This document shows, piece after piece, positions 28,241 to 36,167 of a DNA stretch of 59,704 bases (position 1 is its first letter; every line of letters starts with the position of its first letter). The notes under the pieces are model-generated. The model ran no database searches. It saw nothing but the letters and a program-made list of their open reading frames with translations, and was not told the origin of the DNA. Source of the DNA: Gammaproteobacteria bacterium (GTDB taxonomy: Bacteria > Pseudomonadota > Gammaproteobacteria > Arenicellales > JAANXG01); the NCBI GenBank assembly GCA_024639325.1, contig JAHEIO010000006.1, positions 17,601 through 77,304 of the forward strand, written 5' to 3'. The position numbers were made by a program, and so were the translations under genes.

Positions 28241-28956
28241 ATCGGATGGACATGCGCAGTGAAAACATCAGGGTATATCTGTCCACGTCGCATCCCTGCC
28301 CCTACCTTCCGGAGGAAATTGCGACAAGCCTGATTATCGATCCGGACCTCGAGACCGATCAATACCGGCTAACCCAGCTCACCCAGAACGGATTCAGACG
28401 CAGCGGCGACCTCATTTACCGCCCGCACTGTCCGAATTGCCGTGCCTGTGTATCGGTGCGAATACCCACAGAGCTGTTTCGGCCGAATCGCTCCCAAAGG
28501 CGTAATTTGCAAAAAAACCACGACATCGAAGTCAACGCCATATCACCCGCTTTCAAGGAAGAACATTTCGAAATGTACGTGCGGTACCAGCAGGCCCGGC
28601 ACCCTGGCAGCGATATGTGCGACCAGAACCCGGACAAATACCATCAGTTTCTGGTCGCCAATGGGCGGAATTCGGTGTTTTTCGAGTTCAGAGTCGAAGC
28701 AAGCCTGGTCGCCGTTTCCGTGGTTGACGTATTGCTCGATGGGCTATCCGCGGTGTACACGTTTTTCGAACCCGACTACCACAGACGCAGCCTCGGCACA
28801 TTCGCCATACTTTGGGAAACCGAGGAAGCCAGACGGCGAAACATGGACTGGCTGTACCTGGGTTACTGGATCGATGAATGCGAGAAGATGTCCTACAAGA
28901 CAAACTTCAGGCCGATCCAAGGGTTTCGCAATGGAAGCTGGCGCGGCCTTTGCTGA
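28237..28956 (+). CDS. bpt: Aspartate/glutamate leucyltransferase (Bpt/ATE family)
   Basis: 239 residues. Bpt transfers leucine to proteins with N-terminal Asp or Glu. The N-terminal ATE domain has CPYLPEEIATSLIIDP near 21 and the cysteine cluster HCPNCRACVSVRI near 64; the C-terminal domain has YHRRSLGTFAILWE near 182, LYLGYWIDECEKMSYKTNFRP near 206. Its ATG overlaps the aat stop (ATGA). The coupled aat-bpt pair covers both basic and acidic N-termini of the bacterial N-degron pathway. Confidence 0.94.
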   Translation: MNRMDMRSENIRVYLSTSHPCPYLPEEIATSLIIDPDLETDQYRLTQLTQNGFRRSGDLIYRPHCPNCRACVSVRIPTELFRPNRSQRRNLQKNHDIEVNAISPAFKEEHFEMYVRYQQARHPGSDMCDQNPDKYHQFLVANGRNSVFFEFRVEASLVAVSVVDVLLDGLSAVYTFFEPDYHRRSLGTFAILWETEEARRRNMDWLYLGYWIDECEKMSYKTNFRPIQGFRNGSWRGLC

Positions 28957-29052
28957 GCCACCCTGGAGCGACACTTTACGAAACGCCGTCCATCGGGCAT
29001 CATAGCGCGCCTCGAATCGGGGAGCCGTGCGCGATAGTGGCGAATTTATAGA

Positions 29053-29271
29053 GTGGCAAAAGAAGATCATATAGAAATGGAGGGTACGGTCGTGGAGACC
29101 CTGCCCAACACACAATTCAGGGTAGAGCTGGAAAACGGCCACATCGTTACCGCGCATATATCGGGCAAAATGCGCAAGAACTACATCAGAATACTTCGTG
29201 GTGACAAGGTTACGGTTCAGCTCACGCCGTACGATCTCAGCAAAGGCCGTATCACCTACCGCATTCGCTGA
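29053..29271 (+). CDS. infA: Translation initiation factor IF-1
   Basis: 72 residues, full length for this OB-fold protein that binds the ribosomal A site during initiation. It uses a GTG start followed by [12 protein letters not shown]; the block [16 protein letters not shown] is nearly identical to the E. coli protein. It lies 96 bases after bpt on the same strand, matching the aat-infA neighbourhood of many gammaproteobacteria. Confidence 0.97.
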   Translation: MAKEDHIEMEGTVVETLPNTQFRVELENGHIVTAHISGKMRKNYIRILRGDKVTVQLTPYDLSKGRITYRIR

Positions 29272-29272
29272 G

Positions 29273-29647
29273 TTGACGCCCCCCCGCTTCGCTCGATACG
29301 CATGCTGCCTGATACTGGCTATCGGCGCAGCCGCTGCGGCCGACGAGGCGGACGTGGAGGACGTCCTGATTACCTGCGACGCCAGCCGCACCTGCTCGTT
29401 CCACGTAGCTCTGCGCCACGCCGACACCGGCTGGAACCACTATGCAAACCATTGGCGGATACTGAGCCCCGATGGTGTGGAACTCGGCAGACGTGTACTC
29501 TTCCATCCCCACGTCGACGAACAGCCTTTCACGCGGTCACTGGGCGGCGTGGTTATCCCGGAAGGCGTATCCGCAGTCATCGTCGAGGCTCATGACAGCG
29601 TTCATGAGTACGGTGGCAAGCGGCAGAAAGCCCGCATTCCCGACTGA
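29273..29647 (+). CDS. Small secreted protein of unknown function
   Basis: 124 residues from a TTG one base after the infA stop. A signal peptide is clear (RFARYACCLILAIGAAAAAD, cleavage after about residue 22). Two cysteines (ITCDASRTCSF) could form a disulfide. The mature part has a beta-rich look with TGWNHYANHWRILSPDG and DEQPFTRSLGGVVIPEGV, a pattern I have seen in uncharacterised proteobacterial proteins. A longer frame exists inside infA but would lack the signal sequence. Confidence 0.7.
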   Translation: MTPPRFARYACCLILAIGAAAAADEADVEDVLITCDASRTCSFHVALRHADTGWNHYANHWRILSPDGVELGRRVLFHPHVDEQPFTRSLGGVVIPEGVSAVIVEAHDSVHEYGGKRQKARIPD

Positions 29648-29753
29648 ATCACGCCCGCATATTGTTCCAAGGCGGCCTGGCCCGGTGACTTGTTCATGTT
29701 TTCCCGAGGCTGGCCAATCTAACAATACGCCGGCGCGGCATCGATTACACGGC

Positions 29754-29782
29754 TTGTTGCCGGCACGCAGGCTGTTTATACT
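29754..29782 (+). promoter_or_regulatory. lexA promoter
   Basis: TTGTTG (29754-29759) and TATACT (29777-29782) with a 17-base spacer form a good sigma-70 promoter. The predicted transcription start falls just before or within the LexA box. Confidence 0.65.
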
Positions 29783-29791
29783 TCGTACATG

Positions 29792-29807
29792 CTGGATATA
29801 TATACAG
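29792..29807 (+). promoter_or_regulatory. LexA-binding SOS box
   Basis: CTGGATATATATACAG fits CTG-N10-CAG with the AT-rich alternating centre of the gammaproteobacterial SOS box. It ends 10 bases before the lexA start, in position for autorepression. Confidence 0.88.
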
Positions 29808-29817
29808 CCGTTTTAAC

Positions 29818-30435
29818 ATGCAAGCATTGACCGCTCGCCAGTCGGAAGTGCTCGCCCTGATCCGCGATCACCTCAATCGATATGGAATGCCGCCGACTCG
29901 AGCGGAAATCGCCGATGAAATGGGATTTCGTTCGCCCAATGCCGCCGACGACCACCTCAAGGCGTTGGCCCGCAAGGGCGCAATCAGTTTGACACCGGGG
30001 GCGTCCCGCGGCGTGCGGGTGCTGGACAATTGGGTGACCGCACACCACCTCGCCGTCGTGGGTCGCGTGGCTGCAGGCAATCCTGTATTCTGCGAACAAC
30101 ATGTCGAGGATCACGTGCAGATCGACGCCACGGTGTTCAAACCCAAGGCAGACTATCTTCTGCGAGTCGCAGGTGACAGCATGCGTGATGCGGGCATTCT
30201 GGACAAAGACCTGCTCGCGGTGCGAATGACCCGGGATGTCACCAATGGACAGATCGTGGTGGCGCGGATCAATGACGAGGTTACGGTAAAGCGATTCAAG
30301 CGCAGGGGCCGACAGGTGGAACTTCGACCGGAAAATCCGGATTACCCTGTCATCACCGTGGATCTTTCAAGCAACGAATTCGAAATAGAGGGCGTCGGTG
30401 TTGGCGTTTTGAGAAAGGACATTCATGGGACATAG
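29818..30435 (+). CDS. lexA: SOS repressor LexA
   Basis: 205 residues. N-terminal winged HTH with SPNAADDHLKAL (39-50), then the S24 self-cleaving domain: cleavage site Ala86-Gly87, nucleophile Ser121 (AGDSM) and general base Lys158 (VTVKRF). RecA filaments trigger cleavage and SOS induction. An SOS box directly upstream indicates autoregulation. The gene overlaps the following adenosyltransferase gene by 11 bases, so that gene may be SOS-responsive too. Confidence 0.97.
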   Translation: MQALTARQSEVLALIRDHLNRYGMPPTRAEIADEMGFRSPNAADDHLKALARKGAISLTPGASRGVRVLDNWVTAHHLAVVGRVAAGNPVFCEQHVEDHVQIDATVFKPKADYLLRVAGDSMRDAGILDKDLLAVRMTRDVTNGQIVVARINDEVTVKRFKRRGRQVELRPENPDYPVITVDLSSNEFEIEGVGVGVLRKDIHGT

Positions 30436-30985
30436 GCTCTCAAAGATCACCACCCGTACGGGAGACGACGGTACTACCGGGCTCGGCGACGGGTCGCGCG
30501 TAGACAAAGACAGTGTGCGCATAGAAGCGTTGGGCGCCGTCGACGAACTCAACAGCGCCGTAGGTCTGCTGTTGACGGAGACCCTTGAGGATGATGTGCG
30601 GACGCTATTGCTGGACATCCAGCATAGCCTGTTCGATGTCGGGGGCGAGCTCAGCATTCCGGGTTACACCCTGCTGACCCACGAGAGCGTTTCGAATCTG
30701 GAAACACAAATCGAGAAATACAACCAGAACCTGCCGCCACTCAAAGAGTTCGTCCTCCCCGGTGGCGCCAGATCAGCCGCACTGTGCCACGTCGCACGGG
30801 GCGCCTGCAGACGTGCGGAACGCCGCGTCGTTACCCTGCTGGCAAAAGAAGACGCGTCCACGATTTCGCGGCAGTACCTGAACAGGCTAAGCGACCTGCT
30901 GTTTGTATTGTCGCGTCACCTGAACCGATCTGAGGGTGGGGGCGACGTGATATGGAACCGGGATCGCGGTAAACCGGTAAGCTAA
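30425..30985 (+). CDS. Cob(I)alamin adenosyltransferase, PduO type
   Basis: 186 residues. It transfers the adenosyl group of ATP to cob(I)alamin. The ATP-binding N-terminus TRTGDDGTTGLGDGSRVDKD (10-29) and the helical-bundle motifs RGACRRAERRV near 122 and LNRLSDLLFVLSRHLN near 156 are typical. The start lies inside the end of lexA, and translation is probably coupled. No cobalamin-dependent enzyme or riboswitch is visible in this window. Confidence 0.93.
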   Translation: MGHRLSKITTRTGDDGTTGLGDGSRVDKDSVRIEALGAVDELNSAVGLLLTETLEDDVRTLLLDIQHSLFDVGGELSIPGYTLLTHESVSNLETQIEKYNQNLPPLKEFVLPGGARSAALCHVARGACRRAERRVVTLLAKEDASTISRQYLNRLSDLLFVLSRHLNRSEGGGDVIWNRDRGKPVS

Positions 30986-31034
30986 TCAACATCGACATCG
31001 ACATCGAAAAATTAATGTCGACGCGGGTGGTAAA

Positions 31035-31613
31035 TCAATCCGCTTGCGCCTGCTTCAGACCGTGCTTTAAGCGCTGCCAGTCGAAGCAAACGCCAGGGTC
31101 CATTTTCCGGCCGGGTGCAATACCCGAGTGACCCACGACGTTTGATAATCCGATTCCGGGATAAGCAGATATCAACTCGTCCGCGAGACCGATCAGCGTG
31201 TCGTATTGTGAATCCGTGAACGGGGTGTCAGCGGTGCCCTCGAGTTCGATGCCGATGGAAAAATCGTTCACGTCACATCGATCACCGAATCGTGACGCAC
31301 CGGCGTGCCATGCACGAAGGTGCGTCGGTACGAATTGTGTGATCTCACCTGCCCGGCGAATGAGAAAGTGAGAAGAAACTTTCAATTCGCAAATTTCCCT
31401 GAAGTAAGGGTGGCACGCAGGGTCGAGTTCATTGCAGAACAGCTGTTCGATGAAGTCTCCGCCATATTCGCCCGGTGGAAGACTGATGCAGTGCACGACG
31501 AGCAGGTCGATCTCCACGCCCTCCGGCCTCGCGTCACTGTTAGGAGACGCAACGAATGCGGCGGGTTCTAAAAGTCCGCTTGACCTATCCAGTTTCAACC
31601 AGCTCTCCTGCAC
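31035..31613 (-). CDS. ampD: 1,6-anhydro-N-acetylmuramyl-L-alanine amidase AmpD
   Basis: 192 residues with a GTG start. This cytosolic zinc amidase recycles peptidoglycan and keeps AmpC-inducing muropeptides low. Zinc ligands are visible as His41 (LLVVHCISLPPGEYGG), the His of VVGHSGIAPGRKMDPG near 162 and the Asp about 10 residues later. HFLIRRAGEITQFVP and RAWHAGAS blocks match the family. It is convergent with the adenosyltransferase gene. Confidence 0.94.
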   Translation of the reverse strand: MQESWLKLDRSSGLLEPAAFVASPNSDARPEGVEIDLLVVHCISLPPGEYGGDFIEQLFCNELDPACHPYFREICELKVSSHFLIRRAGEITQFVPTHLRAWHAGASRFGDRCDVNDFSIGIELEGTADTPFTDSQYDTLIGLADELISAYPGIGLSNVVGHSGIAPGRKMDPGVCFDWQRLKHGLKQAQAD

Positions 31614-31832
31614 GGTGCCGACAAAAGCGGCGCGGTAGCGGTCGACGGACCGGTTCCCAAGAGCCGGCCAGGCAGCGGCGACAATCGGTGGTATTTTTTC
31701 GACGCACTATCGACTCGGGGCTTTGCTAAGCATTAGAATAATCATGGTATCAAATTAGAGACCACGGCTATTCGCACGCAGTCACAAGAAAGTATAATCC
31801 GGGCCACGACGCGCTATCGAGGCATACAGGGA

Positions 31833-32495
31833 ATGTATTTCCTCAACAAGCGGGGTGACCTCGGCTACATCACCGACGATTCCTCCAGAGCGGTGCGGGA
31901 GACCTTCCCCCAGCTCAACGATAAGAAGTTCCTGAAGAAACACCCCGACTTTCTGAACCAGATCGAAGGATTCCTGCGCGAGACGGCGGAAATACCGGGC
32001 GCATATCTCGAACAGGGCATAGCCCAGGAAATAGAACTTGGTTACATCGTGCCCCCTGGCGACAAACAACCCTGGACCTCGTCGAACTTCATGATTCACA
32101 AGCATGTTCTCAAGGCGCTCCGGAACGACGGCGAAAAGCCGAACACAGAAGGATCCGCAGAGTCACCTAAATTTGACTCTGGGGCAAGTCAGTACCAGAG
32201 TGTTTGCAGCGTATACAAGGGGTTTGCCGATCTTCTCTACTACAAGAACGCTTTCGGCGTGTGTCCGTATTTTCCGGTGTTGTTCAAGCTGCCGGGATAC
32301 GATCTGAATTCCACGGCTCGACAGGAAAAAGCGCCGCTTCGCGTATTGAACCTGAGATGGAATGGTAACAACGACGTGGTGCCGGCGGCAGAAAAGTGTG
32401 CACAGTTTCCCGCGGTGTTCTCCATCCTGCGTGCCAACTTGGTCAAGCGAGGCGCCATTATCCGCGACAATTCGAAACCGGTCGTGGTCTACTGA
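31833..32495 (+). CDS. Hypothetical protein, not recognised
   Basis: 220 residues, soluble, no signal peptide and no membrane segment. No family is recognised. The N-terminal half is charged (RAVRETFPQLNDKKFLKKHP, residues 20-39); a low-complexity linker rich in Ser, Asn and Glu lies near 97-118; the C-terminal half has several aromatic residues and three Cys (CSVYKGFADLLYYKNAFGVC near 125-144). An AGGGA lies only 3 bases before the ATG. Support is the open length and the absence of a competing frame; it could be a lineage-specific gene. Confidence 0.55.
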   Translation: MYFLNKRGDLGYITDDSSRAVRETFPQLNDKKFLKKHPDFLNQIEGFLRETAEIPGAYLEQGIAQEIELGYIVPPGDKQPWTSSNFMIHKHVLKALRNDGEKPNTEGSAESPKFDSGASQYQSVCSVYKGFADLLYYKNAFGVCPYFPVLFKLPGYDLNSTARQEKAPLRVLNLRWNGNNDVVPAAEKCAQFPAVFSILRANLVKRGAIIRDNSKPVVVY

Positions 32496-32632
32496 GCACG
32501 CCCGTCCCCCGGTGCCTGCCGCATCCAAACAATTTAATTTATCCGCCATCGCCGGTATACTTGCGAACGTTTCCGATGGAAGCATGTAGCAGGCTAAGAG
32601 CATTAACCAGTTCCTGTCCAGAAAAAGCTTGA

Positions 32633-32744
32633 GTCATTGCGAGGAACGCGCCGAAGCTGCGAGCGGAGCGTGGCAGGACGCGGCAGTCCAGCGCCATATT
32701 TAGACAATTTTTTCACTGGACTGCTTCGCTACGCTCGCAATGAC
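32633..32744. repeat. Dispersed palindromic intergenic repeat, copy at 32.7 kb
   Basis: Perfect outer arms GTCATTGCGAG (32633-32643) and CTCGCAATGAC (32734-32744), and an inner pair GCAGTCCA and TGGACTGC. The element can fold into a long hairpin. The centre matches the copy at 21412-21514. It lies between the unrecognised gene and the secreted protein at 32788. Confidence 0.8.
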
Positions 32745-32787
32745 GAGTATCCTGGAAAGGAGCTAACGAGTCATATCCAACAACATA

Positions 32788-33726
32788 TTGTCCAAGAATC
32801 GATATTTACCGGTGACGCCTTTACCTGCCCTGCTTTCGGTGCTGGTCCTGGCTGTGGCGCTTGCCGTATGCCCCGCACATGCCAAAGCAAGAGGGGTGGA
32901 GAGTCTTTTGTCCGTCTATGCAGCGGCCAGACCCATCCTCGACGATCCTGATCAGCGAAATCCTTTCTATCTGCGGGCCGCGGTCAATAAAAACAAGCAG
33001 GCTGGCGAAGCGGCGATGTACTTCGAGCAGCCTTTTTCCGAGATTGCGGACACACTCAGTAATTCCAGCAGCTGGTGCACCGTTCTGATCCTCCACCTCA
33101 ATGTCAAGGCGTGCACTTACAGCCCCGCCAACAATGGTGAAGAGTCTCTGACGATCTATCTTGGCCGCAAGTTCTACCAGGACCCCGACGATGCGTTTGT
33201 CATGACGTACAAATTTCAGACGGACAGGCAGGACAACTATTTTTCAGCGCTGATCACGGCAGACAGGGGGCCACTGGGGACCTCCGACTATCGAATCCAG
33301 CTAGAAATCATGGACATCGAGGGCCGGACGTTCGGGCGCTTTCAGGTATCACAAAAACACAGCTGGATCAGTGCAAGAGCTGCAAGGCTTTATCTGTCGA
33401 CCGTGGGAAGAAATAAAAAAGGTATCACCGTGGTTGCGACGGACGAGGAAGGCAACCCGGTATATTCCGATGGAGAGCGGGCCGTCGCCGAACGCAACCT
33501 GCTTCGTTACTACTTTGCGATTACCGCATTCTTCCGCAACAAAGACCCGGTTGGGGATCATCAGTTCCAGGAACGCTTGAACTACTGGTTCGACCAGACC
33601 GAACAATACAAGCAGCTTCATGAACTGGACCGTAACCGGTACCTCACGGACAAGAAAAGGGAATTCGAGAATCAACTTGCGCTGCAGAATTCGCAGTATA
33701 TCGACAAGTTGACGTACAAAAAATAA
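32788..33726 (+). CDS. Secreted protein of unknown function
   Basis: 312 residues from a TTG start; a clear signal peptide runs to AHA at about residue 32 (LPALLSVLVLAVALAVCPAHA). Two cysteines in the mature part (SSWCTVLILHLNVKACTY, about 97-109) could pair. The C-terminal third is helical and charged (FDQTEQYKQLHELDRNRYL). No family is recognised. An AAAGGAGC motif occurs about 25 bases upstream, far for a TTG start, so the exact start is uncertain. It ends one base before the end of the convergent haem-protein gene. Confidence 0.72.
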   Translation: MSKNRYLPVTPLPALLSVLVLAVALAVCPAHAKARGVESLLSVYAAARPILDDPDQRNPFYLRAAVNKNKQAGEAAMYFEQPFSEIADTLSNSSSWCTVLILHLNVKACTYSPANNGEESLTIYLGRKFYQDPDDAFVMTYKFQTDRQDNYFSALITADRGPLGTSDYRIQLEIMDIEGRTFGRFQVSQKHSWISARAARLYLSTVGRNKKGITVVATDEEGNPVYSDGERAVAERNLLRYYFAITAFFRNKDPVGDHQFQERLNYWFDQTEQYKQLHELDRNRYLTDKKREFENQLALQNSQYIDKLTYKK

Positions 33727-33727
33727 T

Positions 33728-34891
33728 CTACTTTACGAGTTCCCGTAACTCCCGGATATCCTCATCCAGATTCGGCACCGATCCGTTGCCGAAATCCAGA
33801 TAATCGGCATAGCTGAATTCCTCCAGCAACAGGTAGGCGCGTTCCGCGTAGTCGCTATCGGGTGCGGCATGAATTGCCGAGGCCAGCAACAGCTCCATCT
33901 CTGGCACCGCCGGTTTCAACCTTAGCGTACGAAGCGCAACAACGCCCAGCAGGTAGTAGGATTCGGAAATTGCGACGGGATCCAGGTGTTCGTCCGCCTC
34001 CAGCAGCCGGCGAAGTATGCTGGACACGACGATATCGAATACCGCGCGTTCCCGGCCCGCCGGGACCAGAGTCATTGCTGTTGATTCGTCGAAAAGTGCG
34101 CGCGCGCGATTCAGAGATGGCCGGGCATTTAGGTCTCCGGCCAGTTTATCCAGAGAATCCAGCCAGCTCTGGACGTGTCCGCGTATATATAGCGGCAAGG
34201 AATCCCTGCGCATAAACTTAACAAGTGTCGCACGAACGCGTTCGACATCCTGTTTGACGGCCAGTCCGATTTGCAGGTAGTCGATCCAGATGCCGTCGAG
34301 GTCGAGATCCACGGGGTTCGAGTCCGGGGACATTATAATTTCCTCGAACTTGCGCAGGGCGTCATCGAACTGGCGGGTCGCCACATAGAGTTGAGCAATT
34401 TCTTCAGGATCCAGCGCCTCCGTATCCATCCGGGCGAACAGTTTCTGCCCCAGAAGATAGTCCGACTCATCGGGCAGTCGGGCATGGCAGGACACGCAAT
34501 TCTGGGCCATATCCGAAAGTGAGAAATAGGCATCCATATAACGCTCATCGTCGAATGAGGACCGGACTCTTTCGACCGCCTTTTCGAATGAATACGCAAG
34601 CAGCCCGAATTCTGGATCGCGGGACTGCCCGTGCTCGGCAAGTTCGTCGCTCGATTCCAGCAACTGACCTACCTGATCCTGGATTAGAGGCTTGTCATTT
34701 TCCACTATCTCCCGCCCTCGCAGAGAGACCGGCAACAGGTAGCTAATGGCCTCGAATGCGTTCCACATGGTCCGTCTGATATCCTGATTATCGGACTGCG
34801 CATAAACAGGTTCGACAATCAGCAAAAACAGACAAGCCCAAATTATTCTTCTTGCGGCGGCGCTCATGGGGTCATACCGTATCGTAAACAT
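33728..34891 (-). CDS. Periplasmic monohaem protein with helical repeat body
   Basis: 387 residues; an ATG eight codons further in (34867) gives an equally good signal peptide ending VYAQ. One haem c motif CVSCH (Cys132, Cys135, His136) lies in a helical region that resembles cytochrome-c' -like bundles. After it, TPR-like helices run to the end (for example YLLGVVALRTLRL near 318). This pattern, one CXXCH plus a helical repeat tail, suggests an electron-transfer or haem-sensing role in the periplasm. The family is not recognised. Confidence 0.75.
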   Translation of the reverse strand: MFTIRYDPMSAAARRIIWACLFLLIVEPVYAQSDNQDIRRTMWNAFEAISYLLPVSLRGREIVENDKPLIQDQVGQLLESSDELAEHGQSRDPEFGLLAYSFEKAVERVRSSFDDERYMDAYFSLSDMAQNCVSCHARLPDESDYLLGQKLFARMDTEALDPEEIAQLYVATRQFDDALRKFEEIIMSPDSNPVDLDLDGIWIDYLQIGLAVKQDVERVRATLVKFMRRDSLPLYIRGHVQSWLDSLDKLAGDLNARPSLNRARALFDESTAMTLVPAGRERAVFDIVVSSILRRLLEADEHLDPVAISESYYLLGVVALRTLRLKPAVPEMELLLASAIHAAPDSDYAERAYLLLEEFSYADYLDFGNGSVPNLDEDIRELRELVK

Positions 34892-34945
34892 TTTGATTCT
34901 AATTCCAGGCCACGATCCAATGTGCGAATTGTTTAAAGCTCTGGC

Positions 34946-35021
34946 TGGTGCCAGCGAGAGGAGTCGAACCTCCGACCTGCCGATTACGAATCGGCTGCTC
35001 TACCAACTGAGCTACGCTGGC
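34946..35021 (-). tRNA. tRNA-Thr (anticodon CGT)
   Basis: 76-base cloverleaf on the minus strand. Acceptor GCCAGCG pairs with CGCTGGC, the D arm is GCTCAGTTGGTAGAGC, the anticodon loop TTCGTAA reads CGT (codon ACG), the T arm GGAGGTTCGACTCC is intact, and the 3' CCA is encoded. Confidence 0.95.
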
Positions 35022-35079
35022 AACGAATTGAAACACTGAGGTTTAACTGATTCCGGCCCGGGTCGGCGGGGTGGAAATT

Positions 35080-35508
35080 CTACTGCTTACGAACCCTGAC
35101 CACTACTTCCACGCTGGCCAAGCACGTGCCATCAGGCAGGTCCGGCACCTCCTTCAGGGAGATCTGATCAGGTTCGATGTCCTGGATTTTACCCGAATCG
35201 AGGTCATAAAAATGGTGGTGCGGTGCGACGTTGGAATCGTAGAAAACCTTGACGGGATCAACCAATACCTTTTTGATCAAACCACGCTCCACGAACAAAC
35301 CCAGGGTATTGTATACCGTTGCCTTGGACACGACGGCGTCGGATTTGTTGACCTCATTGAACACATCCTCTGCCGAGAAATGCGCATGCTGCGTAAACAG
35401 AATCTGAGCAATGTTGAGTCGTTGAGCGGTAGGCGTGACTTTTTGCGACCGCAGGAATGCGGCTAATCCCGGGGGCGTGCAATCTGACAGTCTGACCATG
35501 AGCGTCAT
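35080..35508 (-). CDS. Fur-family metal- or peroxide-responsive regulator
   Basis: 142 residues (a second Met is three codons in). N-terminal winged helix with TPTAQRLNIAQIL near 26 and the recognition region VSKATVYNTLGLFVERGLI near 60; dimerisation domain with the metal-site stretch APHHHFYDLDSG near 95. There is no C-terminal CxxC pair, so it lacks the structural zinc site of classical Fur and looks more like Irr/PerR-type members. A perfect inverted repeat just upstream is a likely operator for autoregulation. It follows lspA on the same strand. Confidence 0.88.
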   Translation of the reverse strand: MTLMVRLSDCTPPGLAAFLRSQKVTPTAQRLNIAQILFTQHAHFSAEDVFNEVNKSDAVVSKATVYNTLGLFVERGLIKKVLVDPVKVFYDSNVAPHHHFYDLDSGKIQDIEPDQISLKEVPDLPDGTCLASVEVVVRVRKQ

Positions 35509-35513
35509 TATAG

Positions 35514-35538
35514 AGTTAGACTTATTCTAAGTCTAACT
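35514..35538 (-). promoter_or_regulatory. Inverted-repeat operator of the Fur-family gene
   Basis: AGTTAGACTTA (35514-35524) and its exact reverse complement TAAGTCTAACT (35528-35538) are separated by 3 bases. The 7-1-7-like AT-rich core resembles PerR/Irr boxes. Its near edge lies 6 bases upstream of the first ATG of the regulator gene, between that gene and lspA. Confidence 0.75.
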
Positions 35539-35570
35539 AGGTTTCAGAAGGTGTTGATTTATAGAAACAT

Positions 35571-36059
35571 TTACTTTTCGGTTCGACTCCTGAAGATCTG
35601 CAAACCAATGATGTCCATCGCCAACAACACCGCGCCCACGAAAATAGCAGAATCGGCAACGTTGAAGGTCGGCCAATGCCAATCCCCATAGAACCAGTGT
35701 ATAAAATCAACCACATAGCCCTGTCTAACTCGGTCTATCACGTTCCCCGCTGCACCCCCAAGAATCAACGCGAAAGCAATGGCGCTCTGGAATTCGTCGG
35801 ATTTGATCCTCAACAGGCTCCAAATGATGAACACCGATACGAACACCGCGATGACGATGAAAAAAGCGTTTTGCCAGCCCGGGGCGTCCGCCAGCAGGCC
35901 AAACGCAGCGCCTGTGTTGTATACCAGTGAAAAATCGAAGAAACCGGGGATCACCACAACAGGCTCTTTGCCGAGCAGTGCGTCTACGGCCCAGATCTTG
36001 GTCAACTGATCGAGGATCAGCACCAATGCGGATAACCAGAGCTGACGTAATCCAATCAT
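35571..36059 (-). CDS. lspA: Lipoprotein signal peptidase LspA
   Basis: 162 residues with four membrane helices. This inner-membrane aspartyl protease removes lipoprotein signal peptides after lipidation. The two catalytic Asp residues are in the conserved blocks GGAAGNVIDRVRQGYVVDFI near 106 and FNVADSAIFVG near 135; DQLTKIW near 18 and VYNTGAAFG near 47 are also family-typical. It is downstream of ileS on the same strand, the usual ileS-lspA order. Confidence 0.96.
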   Translation of the reverse strand: MIGLRQLWLSALVLILDQLTKIWAVDALLGKEPVVVIPGFFDFSLVYNTGAAFGLLADAPGWQNAFFIVIAVFVSVFIIWSLLRIKSDEFQSAIAFALILGGAAGNVIDRVRQGYVVDFIHWFYGDWHWPTFNVADSAIFVGAVLLAMDIIGLQIFRSRTEK

Positions 36060-36167
36060 TATCTATTTAAAAACAGTAAGTTAAGGCCAATACCTTATAA
36101 ATATGTTGACCTAATTTCGAGTAAGGATTGTCAGTTTGAAGTCAGACGGAATTGTCTAGGGATGATT

